The position numbers were made by a program, and so were the translations under genes. The notes beneath the pieces were generated by a model. It had not been told where the DNA came from. It did not search any database and was given only the letters and a program-made list of their open reading frames with translations. A stretch of 64,000 nucleotides of DNA from contig CM059559.1 in assembly GCA_030386875.1 (NCBI GenBank), positions 68,586,392 through 68,650,391 of the forward strand, in the 5' to 3' direction. Below, piece by piece: positions 1 to 10,770 of this stretch (the stretch's first letter is position 1; the number at the start of each line of letters is the position of its first letter). The DNA is from Morinoia aosen (taxonomy: Eukaryota; Arthropoda; Malacostraca; Amphipoda; Talitridae).

Positions 1-1589
1 CTGACGCCAGCAGTACCTTCACTGATACTGCAGTAACACTGCGCCGATTTTTAACTGAGTGAGCTATGGATATGTACTCAATGATTGCATTCATTTTGTC
101 AAATAGTTAATTTCCATAGATTTAAGAATTGGAGGAATTATTGATTCGCTAAATTCTAAAAGGAGATTGTGCGGAAATTCCGAAAAAAGTTAATTAAGCC
201 TAATCGATTTATGTTCGGAGATTGAAAGTTATTTGGTGCAACAGGTGCTCTACAAGGTTGTATGGAAGAAACTTAATTGATAACGGAGAAGAGCAAAGAA
301 CTTCTTTTTATACTTAACTGAGAGTTCTCTAACGAGATAATGGGAACCGAATGTGTGAATGAGCGTATTGAAGAAAAGGATGTTTTAGCTCGGAAAGATC
401 GTAGAATATTCTCACAATATTAATTAAATTAATGATCACATGACCACTCGCATTCCGGAAAAAATTAAAACCTTCACTTGTCCTAGGGAGAAGCAATTTT
501 AAAGGAGATGAAGGAAAACTTCAAATATAGTCATTTTACAGCTGGCGCAAAATCAGAAACGTTCCTTGTTCATTTTAGATCGTCGTTATTTAGCATTCCC
601 AATTGCCTGCTAAGTTATTATTTTTAATTTTAAAACTGAGCTCAGAATAAATAGTATGGGTGGGCCTATTTAATTCGCACAGTAATTGATGCAGACTGAA
701 AAATATTGTCACCTCTAATTAATGTCAACGAGTTATTCTATTTCACGAGGCATGCCGTTGAAAAACGTATTTGGTTTATCTCATTGAACCAATTTTTCCA
801 GTTGCATAAACTTCATGTCATATCGTGTCATGTGAAGTTTCTAATTTCCGAAACCTGCCAGAGGAGTTGGAGAAAACTTATTGGTTTGACGTATGCGTTA
901 AGATTTTACGCACGCCTAGGAACTAACACAAATAATTTTAGATTCAATATAATAGAATTTGGTCAAAATAGCGGTAGAGGTGGAATGTCACTTTTATTGG
1001 TTTAGTATTTTGTTTTTGCTAAAAAAATTTTTTTTGAAGGATGATTTAAGAAGAGCCTAAGCTCTAATTCGAAGCGGCAAGTTCGCAGAAGACTGCTCAA
1101 AGGCCAGTAAAAACGTTGCTTCACTCAGCTGCAGCCAAACTTTCCGGGGATCTTGCGGAGTCGCGAAACTGCAATTGCTCGAAAACGCCGACCAACACCC
1201 TGTAATAGTAAAACTATTTCTGAATAAGCACCCAAGAGAAAATACCATAATTTAAATTCAATATGATCATAGCCAAGCAATCCTCACTATAATAATTTGC
1301 TCAATGTATCTATACATTTCATATCTCCTGTCGCAATACTCTCAAAATTATTCATATCTATTGAATGGTATCATAGATGCCAATCAAATGATATAAAAAA
1401 ACCTGACTTCCGCTCACTTTTATAAGCCTAAAAATATTGTAGGAATAAAAATAGAACGTATTGTTCAAGAAAATTAAGCTTAACGCGAGGAAAAGATCTG
1501 AAAATATTTCTCAAAACCTACTTGGCTAATAATCTTCTTACCTAATAATACCCTAGGTGTGTTGATTTATTTGTTTGGAGTCCGCTTCT
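1..1589. other. AT-rich sequence without a recognisable gene
   Basis: Short open frames occur at 706-1005 (+) and 1057-1248 (-), but neither resembles a known family. I see no RNA gene, terminal repeat or tandem array. Probably intergenic or intronic DNA. Confidence 0.5.
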
Positions 1590-1787
1590 TCCGTCTCTCT
1601 TTGACGCTCATAAGGATGCCTAATGACCGTATATATATCTGTGATACGAGTTTCACTAGTGCACAGGTACAAAAATATTTTTATCGCGGGTACTATTAGG
1701 ATGGATATATTTATCATCCACACGTGGAGAATTATTTCTAGGAAAATATTGAATGCCATCATTTTCGACGGCCTGTGTACACTAGTC
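1590..1787 (+). repeat. Dispersed ~200-bp repeat (family R3), copy A
   Basis: The unit runs from a TCTCTxTxxCGCTC start, through a conserved block TGTGATACGAGTTTCAC and ATCGCGGGTxCTATTAGGATG, to a GTGTACAC end. Three further copies lie at 1814-2030 (+), 43480-43676 (+) and 40136-40305 (-). Copies differ by many substitutions and small indels, so the family is old. No target duplication or terminal inverted repeat is visible, so the class (SINE or MITE) is undecided. Confidence 0.6.
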
Positions 1788-1813
1788 AATAATATTACAC
1801 AGTTGTTGCTTAC

Positions 1814-2030
1814 TTGGCTAGTTGGACCGTCTCCCTGTCATGCTCTTTAGAATCCTTAATGACCGTATCTGTGATGCAAGTTTCGCCAGTGCAAAAAGTT
1901 TTGATAATATTTTAATTGCGGGTTTCATTAGGGTGGATATTGGATATAATTGTTCGTCATCCATGTCTGGAAGATTTATTGAAGGAAAAAACCGAATCTC
2001 CATCACATTTGACAGGCAGTGTACACCCGC
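1814..2030 (+). repeat. Dispersed ~200-bp repeat (R3), copy B
   Basis: Second R3 copy, in direct orientation only about 25 bp after copy A. It has the same TAATGACCGTATCTGTGAT block and a GTGTACAC end. The close pair could be a segmental tandem duplication rather than two insertions. Confidence 0.6.
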
Positions 2031-2502
2031 AAACTATCAAACATACCCTGCAGTGGTTTCAGCAACTCCCGAAACCGCGACTGAGTCCGAACAGAACCCC
2101 CGGGGAGCGTTGTTTCAAAAAGACGCTGATATCGGCCGTCGTGCAACAACCGACAGAGGCAAAGCGACTGATCTACACAAAGCCCACACCACACGTAAAA
2201 TTTGAAGCGCATGTGAGGAATTTCCAATAAGATGAACTCCATGTCTGGCACTGGCCATTACCGGTGGAACATCACGGACTTCAGTCACTGTTCCTAGCCG
2301 TCTCAGGAACTGGGGAACTGACGCTCACTCTAAATAAATCTGGACATGTTTGCGGGGTAATTATCGCTCGTACTGGCCGCAGCAGGAGCCTCAGACCGCA
2401 GTGCAGGGCTCCCTGTCACGAGGGAGCAGAGAATAGATTAGTCCCAGCGAGCACACAGAGGCCTATTTTTGAAAATAATGAAGAATTACTCGACTCTGGC
2501 CT

Positions 2503-2919
2503 TTGTTAATAAAATTTATTGTTAGTAAATGTCTGTGCATAAATAATAACTGCAGGGCGCTACGAAAACGTCAATTTATGGACGTTGTTATGAGAATGGC
2601 AATAAGTAATTTACAAATTTCGGTACCAATAAGAATTGCTCATTATTTTCTAGAAGTCCTACTATCATTGATGTTAGCACGTTTATTTGATGCACAGCTT
2701 TGCAAATTGCTCGTGCTGAATTTGTTTAGACCTTTGTACAATCTTGGTGACATTCAGACGTATTATTTTTATTCTGATGGCCAGCGTGTGCTCAGAAAGA
2801 TTGCAAGGATCATTGTGCAGGGATTTTCTTTGAATCTTCGTACTTGTTCAAAACAATTCAATGCAGTATTTCATGATTGTTGCACCCTAATAAGAAGACA
2901 AACTACTGGGTTTGATTAA
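2503..2919 (+). CDS. Unrecognised 138-codon open frame
   Basis: This is an ATG-to-TAA frame of 138 codons in AT-rich DNA. The product would be basic and fairly hydrophobic in the middle (leucine-rich around residues 45-75), with several cysteines. I recognise no domain, signal peptide or family. No promoter or splice signals decide in its favour, and a chance open frame of this length is possible. Transcript evidence would settle it. It is listed only because it is longer than most spurious frames here and is not a repeat. Confidence 0.12.
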   Translation: MLIKFIVSKCLCINNNCRALRKRQFMDVVMRMAISNLQISVPIRIAHYFLEVLLSLMLARLFDAQLCKLLVLNLFRPLYNLGDIQTYYFYSDGQRVLRKIARIIVQGFSLNLRTCSKQFNAVFHDCCTLIRRQTTGFD

Positions 2920-4633
2920 GCTTAAATTTCTCCAGATAGGAGAATAAAATTGAAAAGTTCTAATTCGATAATTCACGGCTCGTTAGTTAGTGGTGTATAT
3001 ACGATACGCAATGCTTACTACTAAATGAAATAAAAATTTCAGGAAAACTAATAAATACTGTATATTAGGGCACTCGATTCAAGTCTGTCTAATTACTTTG
3101 AGGTTGAAGATTAATTTCACGCATATGAATTTGGAAACTATTCGCAGTTAATAATTGAAAACACAACTGCTCTGTCACTCTCTCTTCGACTTGTCTCGAG
3201 ACACTTAAAAATAAGATAATTTATTTGGTGTACAGAAATAGAATACAGTAATAAATTGTTAGTTTCTATTGAAATGAAATGATAGAAAATAGTTGAGCTT
3301 GCGACGTGGGTTTCATCGCAAGAATAATAATAATCAAATTTTTTCACGTCGAATCATTAAATTTATGGATTATGTATTGTAAATAGGGTCAAATATATGG
3401 AACAACATGTCGCGATATGAGAAAAGGGTGTGGTTTAGGACCCCCTTCCCAGACGCTTGAGGGAATTTCAACCCCCGCACAATTTTAAAGTATTATACTT
3501 TCATGCTTGCGTACACCTGCATACCAGACATGGAGAATAAAAGAATTTGAAAGATTAACATGGGTTTATTTTTAAGAAACACGTGGATGCAAAATATAAG
3601 TTTTGTCAACACATTCTGGCCCAAAAATAACACACAAATGAGAGATTCAGGCTAGAAATTCAATGAACGCCTGTGAACGATCACACAATTTAACTCGACA
3701 CAGTCTTTCTTGGCAACCGTCAAACGGTGAGTTTACGCACAAACAAAAATGAAATTAGAAACATAAAAATGAACATCCTGGCTAGCGCACACATGAAATA
3801 AATGGATATGCCAAAAAGAATAGAATCTTGACTCACAGCAAGGTGTCAAAATATAGAATGCTTCGCATTATACACAACACAGAATCCGAACATGAGCTAA
3901 TTACCCGCATCACACAAATCACATTTACTTGCACGCCACTCGGAACGCACTATTCCATGTGCTGGCTGTACTAGAACTTTCACACTCAAAAATCACTTTT
4001 CTGAGTTCCAAACCAGTAAATTGGCCTAAACCCTTTCCTGCAATTGTAGATCACGATGAATTACCACACTTCCAATACTGCTTGAGAATTCACGTAGTGC
4101 AGATCAGACCGCCCCGTGGTCCCGAAGTTCCTTCGCCCCGCGGTCCCGAAGTTCCTTCTCGCTCGTCAGCCGGCCGTAGTGCGGAAGCGCTGCACTCAGT
4201 CCCCATTTCGAGCTCTGAGTTCCGAGTCTGCTTGACCACTGCAGGACTCGTAGTGGCGGCATCATTGCAGACTCTGAAGGCTGTGCAGTTATTATTTGCT
4301 TGTAAGAGTTACTTGCGAGCTTGGTTGTTGAAGTTCAAACATTTAGAATGTTTCCAGAGGCGTAGTTACGGGGCTGTCCTTAGCGCACTTTGCCGCTCCA
4401 GTGACATGCTTCAAGCAGATTGCTCTTGCACATCAGTACTTCGACGGTTGCAGGTGTTGATGATTATCTTCTTGAAACCTCGATGTTCACTTTACTCAAA
4501 TATTTAAATTTTGCCGCTCACGTTGGATGCATTCCGGCAGCGGCCGGAATGTTACGTTGGGTGTGCCGTCAGATCACGTGCACCTCTTTCTTGTATTACT
4601 CAAGAAAAAACCCTCTCGAATGTACTTGTCCGC
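2920..4633. other. No gene recognised; moderately GC-rich 4.1-4.3 kb segment
   Basis: AT-rich until about 4.1 kb, then locally GC-rich. The 192-codon plus-strand frame at 3929-4507 covers a short GC tandem duplication and looks accidental. If the minus-strand promoter-like block at 4634-4810 is real, transcription would run leftward through this stretch. Confidence 0.35.
4110..4157. repeat. 24-bp tandem duplication, GC-rich
   Basis: Two adjacent 24-bp units, differing at one base, each containing GGTCCCGAAGTTCCTT. It lies inside the only GC-rich patch of this part of the window. Confidence 0.85.
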
Positions 4634-4810
4634 CGCTTATATATTCTCGCTTGGTTTCTTTTCCAGAACATTCGCGACTGTTCCTTCGCAAAGATCACGT
4701 GTTTCACTCACGATTGGTTGAGCCTTGCTTGTTTCGGGTGTTCTGAAATGTAATTGGTTCGCGCTCTGACACACCCACACGCGTGATGCCTTCCAGAGCG
4801 CTGATTGGCC
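4634..4810 (-). promoter_or_regulatory. Candidate minus-strand RNA polymerase II promoter (three CCAAT boxes plus TATA)
   Basis: Read on the minus strand, CCAAT pentamers occur at 4808-4804, 4757-4753 and 4717-4713, with TATATAAG at 4643-4636. The last CCAAT lies about 75 bp upstream of the TATA element. A CACGTG E-box sits at 4696-4701. Initiation would be expected near 4605-4612, reading leftward. It could be a host promoter or the U3 region of an old LTR; no matching second LTR was found. The sequence shows the motifs; promoter activity is inference. Confidence 0.45.
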
Positions 4811-5075
4811 AAAGAGATGCGGCCTTCCCTTTTTGAGAACCCTCGCCCGACGCTCAACCATTGTTCCCACGCTTCGCCTCTAGAGGCACCGGCTCAACCG
4901 TCTGACATTCCATTGTCGTAGCCCAGCAGAATGTTGTTGCAGCTTCACGTGATTTAGCCAAAAACATATATTGTGATATAAATATACATATTTCATAACA
5001 AACAGCTTACAACTTTTAGCTTATTTTTTAACCTATTGTGTTTATTGTCCACTCAGATTGAATTGACTCACATAG

Positions 5076-5490
5076 TTACCGCGAGGAGTTCGGTCGAGCT
5101 ACGTAGTGCATAGCTATTGTGACGGAAGCTTTACCTAAACTTGAAACTTGGGTTTTGGTATCATGAGCTACATCATGTCCATTAAGATTATGGATATACT
5201 TATTAAGACGAAAAACATGTTCAGTTAGACTAACAGCATGTTCACGAACATCACCTACATTAAAATCATAAGCATCAAGTTTATTCCAACGACGAGCTGC
5301 ACGAGTGACTCGATACGTGGAAGCAGAGACGCAGTGAACGTAAAGGGTGTAGATGCCACATTGTCCTGTCTGCGCAGACTCGCAGACGTCTAGACTCCTG
5401 CTCGTATAATTATTGGTGAAACTGTCAAATCCTGTTGAAAAAGGCGTTATACTGTGATGTGGGCCGAAAAAAAACAGTCGTTGTTTCTAA
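5076..5490 (-). CDS. Unrecognised open frame without ATG (possible 3' exon or fragment)
   Basis: On the minus strand a frame is open from about 5490 to a TAA at 5078-5076, roughly 135 codons, with no useful start ATG, so it is either a terminal exon or a fragment. The central ~50 codons strongly favour T-ending codons (about 35 of 50). They encode consecutive heptads of the type (A/V/I)xxL (HAVSLTE, HVFRLNK, YIHNLNG), which suggests a short coiled coil. The underlying DNA has a loose 21-bp periodicity there. A T-rich, CAG-ending stretch near 5450-5480 could be a splice acceptor, and an AATAAA-type signal follows the stop by about 40 bp. I do not recognise the family; host gene, transposon ORF or old viral insertion are all possible. 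Confidence 0.3.
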
Positions 5491-7126
5491 CTTATTCAAT
5501 TCATCTCTATGTAGTTATTTGTTTTTAAATTAAGACAGTATTTATGAATTATTGATGTACTTCTTGCTCTATCGAGCTAGTATTAGAAAGGGTAAAATAT
5601 AAATTGCACAGAGTTTACTATGAATAATAGATAAATGCTTCAAAAAACGCACACAGATTCTGCTGAAAGTTCAGACGTTTAATGTAAGGGCTTTAGACCG
5701 TTACTTTAACACAAAGTGCCTTTTGAGCTGCCCGTGCTCTTGCAAAGGTTCTTGGTGTTCATGATGAGCCCCTTCTGCTTAGGTGATGTGCAGTTCCCAT
5801 CCTTTACTTTACAACATTTTTCTGAGGTCTTACGTAGATGTTTTAACATGTGAATGTGAAATTTATTCACCGTTACATTGGAATTCAACCGGTGGCCATG
5901 ACTCGGCTTATTTGCAGGCCATGTGCATTTTTTTGTATTTACGCAGTCTGCAAGTTGATCTCAGCGCGGGAAATAGTACCTAGGCGTGATGACGCTGTCA
6001 TAACATTCAAATTATTTTTTTTGTGATAGTGCAGATGCCATTAGAGGAGCAGCGACTGCGATCTCTTCTCGTATGCAGATAGTTGAGTTTCGAGGACAGA
6101 TGGAAAGTTATCGCAGTTATCATTTTCATCAGCCGCGCCAACTCGAGAAGCCACAGGAGCTTTTCTCGATGTTTCTGTCAGGAAGCGTCGCTCCCCTGCG
6201 GCGCCTCTAGATTGTTAGTAAATATGGCAGCGCGCTGGCCAGCAGCTCGGGCTGACGGGTGCCAGTAGCGCTGCCTCTTAGAATAACATTCCGACTGCGG
6301 AAATTTCCATGCTCGCGATGATTTGAACCTCCAGTGCGTCAGGAAAGAGACGCTGAGCAGCTTAAGTAGTTCTCCTGATATCAAAACGCACTCGCAATCG
6401 TCAAAAAAAATGTAGATCAGTGATCGAAAAAGGTCTAGAATTGTATAAATATCATCGATACTCTTCGCTTTCATTAGTGAATGAAGGAGGATAGAGTTGG
6501 ATAAGAACAGCCTTATCACTTTTTATGGGGGGCGTCCGTATTATTAATTTTTTTCAATAGAAATCTCCTCGTGTCACGAGCGCAATAGGACAGTCATAAA
6601 ACCAATACGCGGGATCTTCAATTTACCGTCCGCGTGTCAATGTGAGAGCAGCGCCGCCATAGAAAGACTTAAGTGCTGAAGAAATGTTAACGCATCATCA
6701 TATTACTCCTTGCATAGATCTTGTAAGAACGCCATAGTAACGCACGGAGAACACTGTTGAGCAAGGTACCGCATATTTTTTGGCCCGTCCTGCAATAGAA
6801 CTTTTGCATCCGTATTTTTCTACACTTTCCTATCAACAAATCTTTAGCTCAAGCTTATACAAAATTTTACGTACATTTTTTAACTTGTTGCGTTTTCCAA
6901 CTGCAGCGCGCGAGTTTTGTTGTCGGTATCATGCAACATTCAATTCCAATGTCATTTCGCAACACTTTCTTTTAAGCTTAACGCGTATCTCAACCCTTAA
7001 ATAGTCAGCTGGGTGTAAAAATAAACTTCTTCAGCATTGGCAGGTCTATTATATTTTATATCGTATCGTATGACCCCAATGTATTCTCTTCAAGTTCACT
7101 GTCAAGCGACAGTTCTTTCCTTATTG
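5491..7126. other. No gene recognised
   Basis: AT-rich with short non-conserved open frames on both strands (for example 6178-6519 minus). A slightly GC-richer patch lies near 6.1-6.3 kb. No repeats or RNA genes seen. Confidence 0.45.
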
Positions 7127-7262
7127 CGATAAGATTTGTTTGAAATCTAGTCTGAAGCCTCCCTAACATCAACAAATGTGTTTTGAAGAGAGGGAAAATA
7201 AAGGCCTCGTTCGGTATGGAATTAAGGAAACCGGGAATCCATGCAGAAGATGCCTCACCACA
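7127..7262 (-). repeat. SINE-like family R1, partial copy
   Basis: Matches the 3' third of R1 in reverse orientation: the segment that elsewhere reads GCCTCCCTA, a GxAACAAATG block, AGAGAGGAA, then the TATGGA and GCAGA blocks. The 5' hairpin region is missing. Confidence 0.6.
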
Positions 7263-8689
7263 CTCTGCGCATGAACACAGTGAGGTTGAAAGAAGCTCAT
7301 GACTTAGCATAACAGTTGAGTTGCGCGAATAGTAAAATTTCAGTCTCACCTAACAACAATTCACGAGTGTTGTTAACTTACGATATGACAACGGTTACTT
7401 TGTGCGGCCAAAATTTTCTTGTTTGCGTCGAGTGAACCACTAGTTCTAGGTTGACCTGAATTATTTAAACAGTGTGGCCTGCTGAGAGCGGGGCCTGGAA
7501 GACGAGGCTTATGTTCTGACGTCACTGCATGCCCAACTGCTCTGGCCGAACCTCGAGTTGCGCGTGAACCCGCCCCGTAAAGGCTTGTGGCCTGGGAGCA
7601 CAGGATGGGGGGGACGTGAGGCGGCGGCTTGATCGGCCGACTGCAGCGTGATCAGATCACCGCAAGCGCTGAACATTTGTCATCGCTTCAAAGTTGGCGG
7701 GCATTTACACCATGTCCAGCTGCGTTGCTCCGTGCAGTCTTGGCCCTCTCTGCTGTGCCATTTGATAACACAACTAGATACCATTTTGTTACTTCCACAT
7801 ACTATATTTGCGATTTTAAAGTTGATTTTTTACAAAAGAAATCGAATTGTCACAAATAAATGATTATTGTTGTCATAGGAATCTAGTTTATCATAAGCGA
7901 AATTTGATTTGTCCCTTGCGAAATCTACATTGTTACAAATGAAATTTAAATTGTTTAAACGAGGTTTAGTTCATCATTGAAGAAATGTTACTAATTTCGA
8001 ACGAAATTTTGTCTTATCCATAAACTAAGTATGTAGTGGCACATATTAGTAACATGCAGTGCATTTAAATTTAACGTTGAGGTGCTTTTCTTTATTATCC
8101 GCTGTTATTACGGCAGCAGTTGAAAAACACATGTACATCGATATCTATCTTTATTTGAATACGTAGATGTGTATTATGTAGATGTAGGCATGTATTACGT
8201 AGATGTGTATACATTGTAAACAAACATTTGCATGCATAAATGCAAGCGTATACATGTATAGCGTACACCTAAGCGTGGTAGTACTTAATCAGCTCTATGG
8301 AGTGACCGGCACTTTATTGAACAAGCTTTAGCCAAAGATTGGGACCGCTGAAATAAACTGTAATCATATGGTCGAAAGGCTTCGGTAAATAGTGACAAGT
8401 GCTTGGACTTTTATCGGATTTTCTGAGTGTTCCTTTACAAATAAAATTGAATATTTTTTGTTTACATTGAACTTTTCACCGGCTACAAAGAAAGGTTTCA
8501 CCGGTTGACGACAATCTAGCTTAGAGTGCAGCAAATAGTAATTCTAGAGAGGCTGTAGTAATTAACGCAGTAAGATATCTCAACAGACATGCTCCATCGC
8601 ATCAAACATTTGTAGCCAAACGCAAGAGATTGTCTGAAAACGGAGCGTTTAAAGCAGAACACAACCTGAAAGAGGACGCCGTAGAAGAT
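7263..8689. other. No gene recognised; GC-rich patch 7480-7640
   Basis: The 7480-7640 patch contains a GC-box-like CCGCCCCG and a TGACGTCA element and could be regulatory, but no linked gene is visible. Around 8150-8220 there are imperfect repeats of TACGTAGATGTGTAT. The rest is AT-rich. Confidence 0.4.
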
Positions 8690-9540
8690 TGAAAAAATTC
8701 AGACAAGAAGGACGAAATATTGGAACATTTTCGAAATAATCTAACCTCAAATCCTCTTTCTTTTGTTCGTGTTTTCATGTGCGCCAAACAATGGTGTCGG
8801 AAGTGCTACACGTTAAGTGTCAACATCTATTTCACCCAGCGTGTGTAAAAAATTAAACAGTTGAAGATTTCTCTCATCGTGTTCAATTTGCGAGGTGGTT
8901 TCTACACAAGACAGTTGATCATTAATTTCCTTCAAAAGTTTTTTTTTCCCTGACGAAGCATCCTCCGTGCGAGAAGGTATAGATAACGTCCATAATCTGC
9001 ACCTGTCATCAGATGTTAATCCACATGCTACGCGAAAAAATTAACATCAGGTTAGATTTACCGTAAATGCTTGGCCGTGTAATTTTGGCGACCATCTGAT
9101 TAGGCCTTGTATCATGCCGGGAACAGTGAATAGACGGAAATATTGGATTTTTCTTAATGAAGCACTGCTCGTATGGTTTAAAATGTTCCCTATGCTTACG
9201 TCAGAGGAATATGGTTCCAACACAATGGGGCTCCTGTTCACATCGCGATTGCTATTAGGCAGTTATTGGCTCTCAATTGACAAATTGTTATAGATTGGCC
9301 GCGGCGGCCTCATCTCGGCGACCAAGGTCTCCTGATATTACGCCCCGAAATGTCTACTTTTTGGGGACATATGAAGAGTTCGGTGTACAAAAGACCGATG
9401 CATTCCTTAGAAAACCTTGGGTGTAGAATTATTGCTGATGCCTCCGCAAAGATTCGTGAAAGTTCTTGTGTCTTCGATAGCGTCCGACAATCATTCCACG
9501 TACCGCTGTTTGAATGCTTGTGATGGGCGTTATTAGATGA
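8690..9540 (+). pseudogene. Decayed mariner-type (Tc1/mariner superfamily) DDE transposase
   Basis: Translated pieces in three plus frames line up in order with the insect transposases that carry the WFQHDGAPAH and SPDLTP signatures. They are a helix-turn-helix tail and VEDFSHRVQFARWF (near 8860-8901), a DEASSVREG segment holding the first catalytic Asp (near 8953), WFQHNGAPVH with the second conserved block changed from D to N (near 9210), and SPDITP with the third catalytic Asp (near 9335). The FDSVRQSF C-terminal helix lies near 9470. At least two in-frame stops and several frameshifts separate the pieces, so it is non-functional. Terminal inverted repeats were not identified. A related remnant lies at 43860-44110. 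Confidence 0.8.
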
Positions 9541-10404
9541 TCATCATCTGTTGATACCTAGCTAATTTAAAATCTTTTTCATGTGATCAAAATAGGCAAG
9601 GCTGTTGTTCTGTTTCTTGTGTTCACAATAAGTATGCTTTCTTAACTTCTACGTTTCATTTCTCTGCCACTCTCAAAGTACAATTTGTTCTCTAGTACTT
9701 TTCAACTATTAAGTAATTGTAATTCTTTAAAGAATCATTTTCAACCGCACGCTTATTGAGTAATAAGTGTTATTTTAACGGTTTTAATTTTATTATAAAA
9801 TCAGTTCAATTAAGTATTGGTAACTCTGTATGCAAATATTTTCTACACAACCATATCAGAGCTCCAGTCTTCTTCACGAAGAGTTTAAAATACCAGCCAC
9901 ACTTCCCACCTGCTGAACTGACTTCGATTTTTCATATGTAAGGAGTAATGTGTGTGTGCATCGTTCTGATCAGCAATTACTCTGTTTTTCAGAAATTCTG
10001 ATGAGCGTTTCCATTTAATCGAGACTGATAATTCGTCCTATATCTATTTTAGAAAGGTCCTTGCCATCAAAGTTTATGCAATCAGATACAAAGCAATTTT
10101 AAGGCAATTTTCTCACTTGAAACATTTTGTTGCTAATTGTTAACTGCTTATTGTGCTTTCAAAATATTTCTCTTTAATCCCATAATGATGGAGTTAAAAA
10201 CTAATAGCAAATGCGTTTCAAAAGAAGCAATGCTTTTTTTGCCTAGAAGTGGATTTGCTTTCAAGGAAATAACGTCTCGATATTTTTTGTCAAGCTCTTT
10301 ATTTCGTATTGCTGTGATTATGGTGATAAATTTTACCTAAGACAGCAAGTAATTAAATAGTATTGTGGCGATTATTGTTCTTTGTGAAGTTCTTTATTCT
10401 TCCC
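9541..10404. other. No gene recognised
   Basis: AT-rich with several short plus-strand frames (9756-9941, 10137-10340) lacking recognisable domains. The first part may include the 3' end of the mariner element. Confidence 0.45.
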
Positions 10405-10770
10405 TACAGGCTGATTCAGTTGTTGTGTCCATGAGAATTAGCACAGAGGGGGATGTGAAGTCCTGAGTTGAAGGTTAGATAGACCTTCTTTCCTTGAAAT
10501 GGAATATTATTTTTTGTTTTGGTACGGAACATCTTCTTAAGGTTTGCTGCCGTCCAGTTTTTAAGCACTTATTAATTTTTTCTTTAATTTGTATTTTATT
10601 TCATGAACTTCTTTCTTAGTCTACTGTTCTACGTGCAGGGGATCTTGTGTGGAAGCACGCCTTCATGATTCCTAGCTCCCTAAACTCTACACTATTCGCT
10701 GCCTACCTCCTTCCTGCTTTTTGGAATGCCTCTGTTGTGGTTTGATTCTGAAGAAATTTATCTACTCTAA
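10405..10770 (+). repeat. SINE-like family R1, diverged copy
   Basis: Recognisable by the order of blocks: GTCCATGAGAATTAGC, a GAGTTGAAGGTTAG segment, ACCTTCTTT, TTTCATGAACTTCTTTCTTA and the CTGTTCTACG-type block. More diverged than the copies at 49.9-52.4 kb. Ends are unclear and no target duplication is visible. Confidence 0.6.

Noticed and set aside
3929-4507. 192-codon plus-strand ORF
   Set aside because: Covers a GC-rich tandem duplication, has no domain, and lies opposite a better minus-strand promoter signal.
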